This document shows, piece by piece, positions 1 to 5,115 of a DNA stretch of 5,115 bases; the stretch's first letter is position 1, and every line of letters begins with the position of its first letter. The notes under the pieces were generated by a model. That model was not told where the DNA came from. It worked only from the letters and a program-made list of their open reading frames with translations, and did not search any database. The translations under genes and the position numbers were made by a program. This stretch comes from Candidatus Bathyarchaeota archaeon (GTDB lineage: Archaea > Thermoproteota > Bathyarchaeia > Bathyarchaeales > Bathyarchaeaceae): positions 1 through 5,115 of the forward strand of contig QMYO01000162.1 in the NCBI GenBank assembly GCA_003662715.1, written 5' to 3'.

Positions 1-2
1 CC

Positions 3-1055
3 ATAAACACGACTGCACCACCTCCACCACCCTTCCCACCTCCACCGCCAGACGCAAAAATCATAGGATCAAAAGCAGGCTACGTCATGTATGACTACGA
101 CCAATTGCTTGGAAGCCCAAACCCTCCTGCACTGCTTCCAGGCACAGCTTATCCTACCACTGGCTACTGGGACGAAATCACAGAGGTTTTCGTACCCCTT
201 CCTTCCACAGGATTCGGCGACTATATGACTAACGACTACTATGGCGGCCCCGCCCCCCTGGTGACAATTGAAGTAACCTCAAAAAATGACACGCAAGGCT
301 CTTTAATAGACCTACTTGACGTCAAATGGCTTGACGGCAATAACGTTTGGCATGATGTTGACGTAGTAGTTGATGGATACTACGGAACGCCACCAGCAGA
401 ACCCAGTTACTCATCAGCCATCGGCAGCGGACCCATAGAGATAGACCTGACGAATCCTATCGGCACCACGTGGCATGAACTATATCCTCACTACAGCAAC
501 ATATTGACACTAACCAGCTGGGAAGACAACGGCGACGGCGTCCTCAGCGCTTCAGACCAAATTGACCTACTAAATCAAACGGATGGATGGATATACTGGT
601 ACCACGTTGACGCTGTAACAACAACCATCCACTGGACATTCGAAGAAGGTCAAGCTCTCACGGGTACAGGATCTGCAGAACCTAATGCACCGCTTTCGCT
701 CCCCAAAATCAAAGATAACCCAACAGGCTCATATTGGCATGAAATCTACCCCAACTACTCCAAACGATTCAAGATAACCAGCTGGGAAGACGACGGCGAC
801 GGCGTCCTCAGCGCTTCAGACCGACTCGAAATCTTATACGAAGAAGGCTTCACGGCACCGCCCTTCCCACCTCCAACGGCAGGACCTTATTGGATTCACA
901 TAGACTCTGTGTCAACAGACCTAATCTGGAGCTTCAAAAGTAAGGAGCAACCGGTTCCTGAATTTCCATTAGGATTAGGACTGATAATGGCAATAGCTCC
1001 AGCAATATCCATTGCATATCTCTGGCGGCTAAGAAAGAAGGTGGTAGCCAAATGA
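3..1055 (+). CDS. Surface protein with two WHE-YP/SWED-GDG repeats and a PEF-type C-terminal anchor (5' partial)
   Basis: The reading frame is open from the left edge, so this is the C-terminal 350 residues of a longer protein; the ATG at 87 is probably internal. Counting from the first visible codon, residues 6-16 are a polyproline linker (PPPPPFPPPPP) and about 17-148 are an unrecognised region rich in Tyr, Asp, Gly and Pro. Two copies of one domain follow, at about 149-216 and 233-314, with WHE[LI]YPxYS, SWED[ND]GDGVLSASD and H[VI]D. The SWED part resembles an EF-hand or dockerin loop with Glu in place of the first Asp, so calcium binding is inferred. Residues 319-322 (PEFP) precede a hydrophobic helix (323-341) and a basic RLRKK tail, the layout of archaeal PEF-type sorting or anchoring signals. 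The protein is therefore predicted to be displayed outside the cell. Its stop overlaps the next start. No catalytic motif is seen and the specific role is unknown. Confidence 0.85.
   Translation: MNTTAPPPPPFPPPPPDAKIIGSKAGYVMYDYDQLLGSPNPPALLPGTAYPTTGYWDEITEVFVPLPSTGFGDYMTNDYYGGPAPLVTIEVTSKNDTQGSLIDLLDVKWLDGNNVWHDVDVVVDGYYGTPPAEPSYSSAIGSGPIEIDLTNPIGTTWHELYPHYSNILTLTSWEDNGDGVLSASDQIDLLNQTDGWIYWYHVDAVTTTIHWTFEEGQALTGTGSAEPNAPLSLPKIKDNPTGSYWHEIYPNYSKRFKITSWEDDGDGVLSASDRLEILYEEGFTAPPFPPPTAGPYWIHIDSVSTDLIWSFKSKEQPVPEFPLGLGLIMAIAPAISIAYLWRLRKKVVAK
18..50 (+). repeat. Polyproline linker, PPPPPFPPPPP
   Basis: Eleven codons encode five prolines, a phenylalanine and five prolines. This is probably a stiff, extended spacer between extracellular domains. 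The 15 bases at 30-44 recur exactly and in the same frame at 861-875, where they encode the shorter Pro-rich loop inside the second repeat domain. Confidence 0.7.
447..650 (+). repeat. Surface-protein repeat domain, copy 1
   Basis: First copy of the domain, running from the LTNP segment through WHELYPHYS, SWEDNGDGVLSASD and WYHVD to WTFEEG. Within the acidic loop, E, N and D take positions 1, 3 and 5, Gly position 6 and Asp position 12, matching the spacing of EF-hand and dockerin loops. The tract between the loop and the HVD motif is ten residues shorter than in copy 2. The conserved Trp codons of the two copies (471 and 735) are 264 bases apart. Confidence 0.8.
511..558 (+). repeat. 48-base direct repeat, copy A
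   Basis: Matches 775-822 at 47 of 48 bases. The single difference is A528 against G792, which changes Asn to Asp. It covers the TSWED loop through SASD of repeat domain 1, and the flanking DNA is clearly more diverged. Confidence 0.9.
699..944 (+). repeat. Surface-protein repeat domain, copy 2
   Basis: Second copy, with WHEIYPNYS, SWEDDGDGVLSASD and WIHID, ending just before the membrane-anchor region. A Pro-rich insert (APPFPPP) lies between the helix after the acidic loop and the WIHID strand and makes this copy longer than copy 1. Protein identity is high in the loop and moderate elsewhere. Confidence 0.8.
775..822 (+). repeat. 48-base direct repeat, copy B
   Basis: Partner of the repeat at 511-558, 264 bases downstream and in the same reading frame. 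It covers the calcium-loop-like segment of repeat domain 2. Confidence 0.9.
1039..1045 (+). promoter_or_regulatory. Ribosome binding site for the 1052 gene
   Basis: AGGTGGT lies inside the end of the upstream gene. AGGTG can pair with the archaeal 16S 3' end (CACCU), and eight bases separate it from the ATG at 1052. It supports that start and suggests translation coupled to the upstream gene. Confidence 0.55.
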
Positions 1056-1516
1056 AGCCACGAAGACTAACCTTAATCTCCCTAACCCTACTAGCAACCA
1101 TACTAATAGGCGCAGGCATCATCATAGTGCTATCTCCAACAGAGATAGGCGCCAACGTAAAATGGGACCCCAAAACCTACACATGGGACGGAACACCCCC
1201 CACCTACTGGAACGCCCAGATATCGCTAAAGCAAGGCCACAAAGCGCAGACAGAAATAATCCCCGCAACCATCCTACTCGAAGGCATCTACTCACCAATT
1301 ATCGCACCATACAACGCAACACATGGACCAAGACTAATCGTACCCTTCAGCGGATCAGACGTAAAGGCCGTGCTATTTGATAAAATCGCGCACATGGGGG
1401 TCGTTTACCCCGGACGATACCGCGTCACACTAGAAATAACCGGACAACTCATCGGCGGCGAAACCTTCCGAGGCAGCGGCGTCATCGTAGTGACAGTATC
1501 CGGACCCGGTGGATAA
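1052..1516 (+). CDS. Small exported beta-sandwich protein with an N-terminal membrane segment
   Basis: This 154-residue protein starts within the ATGA overlap with the preceding stop and has a fitting Shine-Dalgarno site, so the start is well supported. Residues 1-5 are basic (MKPRR) and 6-28 form a strongly hydrophobic segment, either a signal peptide or an N-terminal anchor. The rest alternates short beta-prone stretches: VKWDPKTY, IPATILLEG, RLIVPF, RYRVTLEITGQL and GETFRGSGVIVVTV. From memory this order resembles an Ig-like module of archaeal secreted proteins with the pattern xIDPxTLN, STILLNG, LMVKFDRxxV and VTGxLxDGTxFxGSDTIRV; that assignment is inference. The DPKTY segment is followed by a Trp-rich insert (TWDGTPPTYW). 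There are no cysteines and no catalytic motif. Operon position suggests it works with the repeat protein encoded upstream, perhaps as a surface partner, but no sequence feature shows this directly. Confidence 0.85.
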   Translation: MKPRRLTLISLTLLATILIGAGIIIVLSPTEIGANVKWDPKTYTWDGTPPTYWNAQISLKQGHKAQTEIIPATILLEGIYSPIIAPYNATHGPRLIVPFSGSDVKAVLFDKIAHMGVVYPGRYRVTLEITGQLIGGETFRGSGVIVVTVSGPGG

Positions 1517-1540
1517 CCTCCCACCACCTCCCACTTTTTC
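1508..1540 (+). terminator. Possible terminator: GC hairpin plus T tract
   Basis: GGTGG (1508-1512) can pair with CCACC (1521-1525) across an eight-base loop that begins at the stop codon of the 1052 gene. Ten bases after the stem is TTTTT (1535-1539). Archaeal termination relies mainly on T tracts, so this could end the upstream two-gene unit. The stem is short and the T tract brief, so readthrough into the next gene is quite possible. Confidence 0.35.
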
Positions 1541-1561
1541 TAGCGGAACTTCACCGCACCA

Positions 1562-3367
1562 ATGTTTAGAGTCCTTACTCGCAAAAAAGGAAACGGAATA
1601 TGTATGTTTAACACCTCGATGAAAAATCTATGGGCTATAATAAACAAACACAACATCCATAGCTCAAAAAATTTGTTAATCCTCCCTCTATGCTTATCGT
1701 TACTATTACTCCTATTCACTCCAAACCTAATAAACATCAAACCAGTCTCCGCACCTAATATTATTCATGTTCCAGCCGATTTCCAAACAATACAAGAAGC
1801 CATAGACTACGCAACCAACGGAGACACCATAGAAGTAGATGCTGGAATCTATTACGAACATATTTTCATAAACAAATCCATAACACTACAAGGAGCAAAC
1901 GCAACAACAACAATAATCGATGGGGCCTCAAACGGAACAATACTCACATTAGAAGCAAGCAACATCTACATAACCGGATTCACAATACGCAATGCAGGCA
2001 CAACCTACTCCGCCATAGCATCAGAAAGAGACAGAGGAACCAACACTCGCCACACAATAACCAACAACATCATAATGACAAGCCAATACGGCATCTACCT
2101 AGCCTACTCCAACCAAAACACCATTACAAACAACACTATTTCCAACAACTTTCTCAGCGGTATCTACCTCAACAGCGCCGACAGAAACGACATCCTAAGC
2201 AACGCTATAACAGAAAGTCCGTATGGAATGAGACTCCTATACTCCACTGGCAACACCATAAGCGGCAACACAATTTCAAAAACCTCTTACGGCATCTACA
2301 TAAGTGACTTATCCACAGACAACATCGTAACACTAAACACCGTGTCAGGACAAACATCAGGTATCTACGTTAGCTCAGACAACAACATCGTTGACCACAA
2401 CACAATCACAGATAGCGCCTACGGCATCTACTTCTTCGACTGCACAACAGGAACAATCAACTACAACACTCTCACAAACAATTCATACGGCATCCGAATA
2501 TACATGCTAACATTAACAACCACAAGCCACACCATCACCAACAACAAAGCCATATTCAATGACTGGGCAATCGAACTGACAAGATCAATAGACAACACTT
2601 TCACAGGAAACTGGCTTCAGAACAACACCTACGGAATCTACCTCTCAAGTTCCCCCTTTAACACCCTCTATCATAACAACTTCATCCAAAACATAATGCA
2701 AGTATACACCAACGCGGATAACTATTGGAACATGAGCGGCGAAGGCAACTACTGGAGCGACTATCAAGGCGAAGATTCAGACGGCAACGGCATCGGAGAC
2801 ACATCATATCCAATAATACCCTGCTACGACTACCACCCCCTCATGGACACATGGAGCGAACACGACATCTCAATAGAAAACGTCACCATCTCCACCAATG
2901 AAACCTACTTCGGCTTAACCGTAAACATCACAGTCACCGTGAAAAACAAAGGAAAAATAACAGGCTCAGAAACCTTCACTCTAACAATCAAATACAACTC
3001 CACCATCATAGAAACAAAACAAATCGAAAATCTAGCCGCAGGAGAAACCCAAACCATAATATTCGGCTGGAACACAACGGAAATTGCAATTGGAAACTAT
3101 ACCATAAAAGCAGAAGCAAGCATAGTACCCGACGAACACAACACCGACAACAATTTCTTCATTGACGGTACAATAAAAATCAAAATTCTAGGCGACGTAA
3201 ACGGAGACGGCGCCGTTGACAAATACGATTTTAGCGACTTTGCCGCGGCTTACGGCAGCAGTGTTGGAAACCCAAACTACAATGTTCAATGCGACTTTGA
3301 CGCAGATGGCGACGTAGACAAGTATGACTTCGGCACTTTCGCTGGGAACTACGGTGCAAGTGCATAA
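1562..3367 (+). CDS. Secreted NosD-like right-handed beta-helix protein with CARDB and dockerin domains
   Basis: This 601-residue protein has a leader with a hydrophobic core at about 38-52 and a plausible cleavage after VSA (62-64). Residues 65-145 hold the NosD-type entry (FQTIQEAIDYATNGDTI, GIYYEHI, ITLQGA, TIIDG). Beta-helix rungs follow to about 375, marked by [YS]GI[YR] glycines at 177, 200, 222, 244, 267, 288, 310 and 358. The family exit motif GNYWSDYxGxDxDGNGIGDT lies at 395-414. A CARDB-like domain spans about 434-540 and a dockerin with two DxNxDG-type loops (545-556, 578-589) ends the chain. The helix resembles carbohydrate-binding or carbohydrate-cleaving folds, but no catalytic residues can be assigned. 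The dockerin implies binding to a cohesin, none of which is in this window. The start is uncertain: ATGs at 1604 and 1619 also precede the hydrophobic core, and no start has a clear Shine-Dalgarno site. Many N-x-S/T sites suggest glycosylation. Confidence 0.9.
   Translation: MFRVLTRKKGNGICMFNTSMKNLWAIINKHNIHSSKNLLILPLCLSLLLLLFTPNLINIKPVSAPNIIHVPADFQTIQEAIDYATNGDTIEVDAGIYYEHIFINKSITLQGANATTTIIDGASNGTILTLEASNIYITGFTIRNAGTTYSAIASERDRGTNTRHTITNNIIMTSQYGIYLAYSNQNTITNNTISNNFLSGIYLNSADRNDILSNAITESPYGMRLLYSTGNTISGNTISKTSYGIYISDLSTDNIVTLNTVSGQTSGIYVSSDNNIVDHNTITDSAYGIYFFDCTTGTINYNTLTNNSYGIRIYMLTLTTTSHTITNNKAIFNDWAIELTRSIDNTFTGNWLQNNTYGIYLSSSPFNTLYHNNFIQNIMQVYTNADNYWNMSGEGNYWSDYQGEDSDGNGIGDTSYPIIPCYDYHPLMDTWSEHDISIENVTISTNETYFGLTVNITVTVKNKGKITGSETFTLTIKYNSTIIETKQIENLAAGETQTIIFGWNTTEIAIGNYTIKAEASIVPDEHNTDNNFFIDGTIKIKILGDVNGDGAVDKYDFSDFAAAYGSSVGNPNYNVQCDFDADGDVDKYDFGTFAGNYGASA
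2087..2641 (+). repeat. Beta-helix rung repeats, about 22 residues per rung
   Basis: Rung glycines are spaced 21-23 residues apart through most of this stretch. The DNA word TACGGCATCTAC occurs exactly at 2087, 2288 and 2420, with close variants at 2486 and 2630. Each rung has the form N-x-I-x-x-N-x-[IV]-x-x-x-x-x-GI-[YR]-[LI], typical of parallel beta-helix repeats in archaeal NosD-like proteins. Confidence 0.8.
2741..2763 (+). repeat. Shared beta-helix exit motif, copy in the dockerin gene
   Basis: These 23 bases encode EGNYWSD plus the next two bases and match 4748-4770 at all but one position (a silent C/T in Tyr). It is the longest near-identical stretch I noticed between the two beta-helix genes. 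It reflects a very conserved family motif, or gene conversion. Confidence 0.7.
3194..3328 (+). other. Dockerin type I-like domain (coding segment)
   Basis: Two duplicated loop-helix units, DVNGDGAVDKYD and DFDADGDVDKYD, show Asp/Asn at positions 1, 3, 5 and 12. The residue pair between positions 9 and 12 is Lys-Tyr in both units, and both continue as DF. In bacterial dockerins this area takes part in cohesin recognition. The symmetry would fit binding in either orientation, which is inference. Confidence 0.75.
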
Positions 3368-3377
3368 ACCTAAACGC

Positions 3378-3399
3378 TTTTATCATCTATCACTCTTTT
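3378..3399 (+). terminator. T-rich termination region after the dockerin gene
   Basis: Two TTTT runs (3378-3381 and 3396-3399) follow the stop codon within 35 bases, in a pyrimidine-rich stretch without a clear hairpin. T-rich tracts of this kind are sufficient for archaeal RNA polymerase termination, but these are short. Confidence 0.35.
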
Positions 3400-3420
3400 A
3401 TCCCCTTAATAATTGTTGAG

Positions 3421-3443
3421 GCGGATTAAAAATTCTTATAATT
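3421..3443 (+). promoter_or_regulatory. Candidate archaeal promoter (BRE/TATA) for the 3485 gene
   Basis: A GCGGA stretch leads into TTAAAAAT (3426-3433), and a second AT-rich box, CTTATAAT, lies at 3435-3442. Either could serve as box A, placing transcription start roughly at 3452-3468, upstream of the Shine-Dalgarno site at 3473. The 117-base gap between genes and the T-rich stretch before it fit a separate promoter here. Confidence 0.45.
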
Positions 3444-3472
3444 CCGATTGAATGTTACTTGTAAAATTACAT

Positions 3473-3477
3473 GGAGA
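3473..3477 (+). promoter_or_regulatory. Ribosome binding site deciding the TTG start at 3485
   Basis: GGAGA lies eight bases before TTG at 3485. An in-frame TAA at 3479-3481 excludes any start further upstream, and the next in-frame ATG (3503) would cut away the Lys-Lys that begins the signal peptide. TTG is therefore the best start. Confidence 0.6.
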
Positions 3478-3484
3478 ATAATCT

Positions 3485-4945
3485 TTGACAAAGAAAGCCT
3501 TAATGTTGATACTTGCTTTCACACTATTTTCTAGCGTTTTGGTAATCTTTCCTTTTTCCTTTGAACACTCTTGCAAAGGACAGACCAACCCTCTTCAACA
3601 GAACAATTTTGGGGTGCGTAATCTTAACACAAGTAAAACTTATTCAACAATACAAGAGGCAATAAATGCTCCAGAAACGCTAGATGGACACAAAATCTTT
3701 GTTGCTTCCGGAATTTATTATGAACATGTAACCATAAACAAAGCATTATCTCTCATTGGGGAAGACCGAAGTACCACAATCATTGATGGAAACGGAATGG
3801 GCAAAGTAGTTTATGTAACTGCTAACAATGTGGAAGTTAGGAATTTCACCATACGGAACGGAGCCTTTGGACTATGGCTCGACAATTCTTATAACTCGAA
3901 AATTATCAGCAACAACTTCCAAAATGGCTTATATGGCATTCGCTTATACCACTCCCGAAACTCGGAAATTATTGGAAACAATATATGCGGCTATACGTGG
4001 TTTGGAATTGAAATTAAAGAATCAAGCAACACCACTCTACGCGATAATAGTATGATTGAGAATGAGTACAACTTCGGAGTCAACGGCAACTCACTGTTTG
4101 ACTTCATCAATAATATTGATGTTTCAAACACAATTAACGGTAAACCCGTCTATTATCTAATTAATCAACACGATATCACAATAGATGGCTCCACCTTCCA
4201 AGAAATAGGATACCTTGGCTTAGTGAACTCCACCAACATTAAAGTGAAAAATCTGAACGTGCAAAACAACATACAAGGAATCCTCTTCGCCTTTACAACG
4301 AATTCCAGCATAAACGATGTAAACGCAAAAAACAACTGGAACGGCATCTTCATTGTGCATTCTTCAAATATATCTGTTAACAAAAATAATGCAAACTACA
4401 ACTTCGACTACGGCATCAAATTCTTCAATTCTTCCCATTCCATAGCTAACGAAAACAACGTTAACAATAATGGTTGGGCTGGTATTGGACTCTTCAAAAG
4501 TCATAACTTAACAGTTGATGGAAATGAGGCGAATTTCAACACCTATAACCTACATCTTGTCTATACAAACAACTCCGTTATTGTCGGAAACAATGCCCTA
4601 GCCATAAAGCCAGACGGCTATAGCATAGCAGTTTACTATTCTCACAACAATCTAATATATCACAACAAGTTCACCAATGCCCTTCTCTATGTTGAAACTA
4701 GGAATGGAACACCATTCACTCCAAGAAACAGCTGGGATAACGGGTTAGAAGGCAACTATTGGAGCGACTACACAGATGGAGACGCAGATGGCGACGGTAT
4801 AGGTGACACTCCCTACGTAATTGGAGAAAACAACATTGATAATTATCCTTTGATGATGCGTGCGTCTGTGAATATTGTAGCAATAGCTTCTGCCCTAATT
4901 CTGTTTGTATCAGTTTTTTTGTTTTTAGAAAAGAAAATGAAGTAA
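3485..4945 (+). CDS. Membrane-anchored NosD-like right-handed beta-helix surface protein
   Basis: This 486-residue protein begins at TTG with a well-placed GGAGA. Residues 3-23 form a signal peptide (KK then a hydrophobic core), with export likely complete by about 33. Residues 52-125 are the NosD-like entry: YSTIQEAI, GIYYEHVTI, LIGEDRSTTIIDG, FTIRNG. Rungs carry glycines at 129, 151, 174 and 198. Then comes an archaeal-type insert with NGKPVYYL (218-225) and LVNSTNIKVKNL (246-257), followed by rungs at 264, 287, 310 and 333. The exit motif GNYWSDYTDGDADGDGIGDT is at 423-442 and is followed by NYPLM. Residues 462-481 are a membrane helix with a KKMK tail, so the helix domain should sit outside the cell, anchored at its C terminus. 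There is no PEF motif, CARDB or dockerin, unlike the upstream genes. Substrate and catalytic residues cannot be assigned. Sugar binding or surface structure are the likely roles. Confidence 0.9.
   Translation: MTKKALMLILAFTLFSSVLVIFPFSFEHSCKGQTNPLQQNNFGVRNLNTSKTYSTIQEAINAPETLDGHKIFVASGIYYEHVTINKALSLIGEDRSTTIIDGNGMGKVVYVTANNVEVRNFTIRNGAFGLWLDNSYNSKIISNNFQNGLYGIRLYHSRNSEIIGNNICGYTWFGIEIKESSNTTLRDNSMIENEYNFGVNGNSLFDFINNIDVSNTINGKPVYYLINQHDITIDGSTFQEIGYLGLVNSTNIKVKNLNVQNNIQGILFAFTTNSSINDVNAKNNWNGIFIVHSSNISVNKNNANYNFDYGIKFFNSSHSIANENNVNNNGWAGIGLFKSHNLTVDGNEANFNTYNLHLVYTNNSVIVGNNALAIKPDGYSIAVYYSHNNLIYHNKFTNALLYVETRNGTPFTPRNSWDNGLEGNYWSDYTDGDADGDGIGDTPYVIGENNIDNYPLMMRASVNIVAIASALILFVSVFLFLEKKMK
4748..4770 (+). 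repeat. Shared beta-helix exit motif, copy in the anchored gene
   Basis: Partner of 2741-2763. The following DGDADGDGIGDT stretch is acidic and probably binds calcium, as inferred from its D-x-D-x-D-G spacing. Confidence 0.7.
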
Positions 4946-5115
4946 AGGTGAATTCTCATTTGTCACGGAAAAAAGCTTTTAATGAAGACACGAATTGCTA
5001 AAACGTCACCTCACATAAAGGAGTAGCCGCGTAATAGCTGCGCACCGCGTATAACTAAAGCATCAATCAAAAACCAACAGTCTTCTAGAAATAAATAATT
5101 TAAGTTCAATTAATC
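4946..5115 (+). other. Right-hand noncoding tail
   Basis: No convincing gene is visible on either strand. It holds an AAAGGTGA box (4944-4951) before a TTG-started frame of only 13 codons, a 10-base palindrome AAAAGCTTTT (4971-4980), a direct repeat CCGCGTA (5027-5033 and 5045-5051), and an AT-rich stretch at 5090-5103 that could be a promoter for a gene beyond the edge on either strand. No tRNA fold was recognised. Confidence 0.5.

Noticed and set aside
87..89. ATG at 87 as the true start of the first gene
   Set aside because: The same frame is open to the left edge and encodes a proline-rich linker sharing codons with a later loop; no ribosome site precedes 87 and the product would lack a signal peptide.
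934..1173. Open frame of 79 codons on the minus strand
   Set aside because: It lies antisense across the junction of two well-supported genes, has no domain signature and no suitable upstream ribosome site.
1162..1380. Second + strand frame inside the small beta-sandwich gene
   Set aside because: It is an out-of-frame shadow with a composition rich in Arg, Asn and Thr and no recognisable motif; the 1052 frame has a better start and a signal segment.
1540..1740. Minus-strand frame of 66 codons with hydrophobic stretches
   Set aside because: Its hydrophobicity mirrors the signal peptide codons of the overlapping beta-helix gene and there is no independent support.
2087..2641. Repeats considered as a CRISPR-like array
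   Set aside because: The repeated words are short, degenerate and in frame, at rung spacing of a beta-helix protein.
3828..4383. Short frames within the second beta-helix gene on both strands
   Set aside because: Both are shadows of a strongly supported coding frame with regular rungs.
5020..5060. Possible tRNA or structured RNA around the GC-rich CCGCGTA repeats
   Set aside because: No cloverleaf, T-loop or anticodon arm could be drawn, and only short, weak stems are available.

Overview
The window reads as an archaeal chromosome segment devoted to secreted and cell-surface proteins. Candidatus Bathyarchaeota or a relative is the best guess. The signs are a PEF-type C-terminal anchor (PEFPLG, membrane helix, basic tail), a WHE-[LI]-YP / SWED-GDG repeat I associate with bathyarchaeal and some methanogen surface proteins, NosD-like beta-helix proteins, an archaeal CARDB-dockerin tail, and purine-rich Shine-Dalgarno sites. 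This assignment comes from protein style only; no rRNA or other marker is present.

Layout, all genes on the + strand. (1) At 3-1055 is the 3' part of a large surface protein whose start lies off the left edge: a polyproline linker, an unrecognised region, two copies of a repeat with an EF-hand/dockerin-like loop, and a C-terminal anchor. (2) At 1052-1516 is a small secreted or membrane-anchored beta-sandwich protein whose ATG overlaps the previous stop (ATGA), so the two are very probably co-transcribed. A GC-rich hairpin followed by a T tract (1508-1540) may end this unit. (3) At 1562-3367 is a secreted right-handed beta-helix protein with a CARDB domain and a dockerin. (4) A 117-base gap carries a likely promoter, an imperfect dyad and a Shine-Dalgarno site. 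(5) At 3485-4945 is a second beta-helix protein, starting at TTG and ending in a membrane anchor. (6) A 170-base tail (4946-5115) has no convincing gene.

The four products look like parts of an exported surface layer, not an enzyme pathway. Two are predicted to be held by C-terminal helices, one probably by its N-terminal helix, and one released or docked through its dockerin. Acidic loops of the kind that bind calcium recur in genes 1, 3 and 4. The two beta-helix genes share an entry motif and an exit motif but differ in tail, codon use and start codon. They look like paralogues of a large family with separate histories, not a recent tandem duplication. No CRISPR array, transposase, tRNA, rRNA or integrase is visible. 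I did not find a clearly new system; the best leads are the repeat domain of gene 1, the small coupled protein of gene 2, and the dockerin without a visible cohesin partner.
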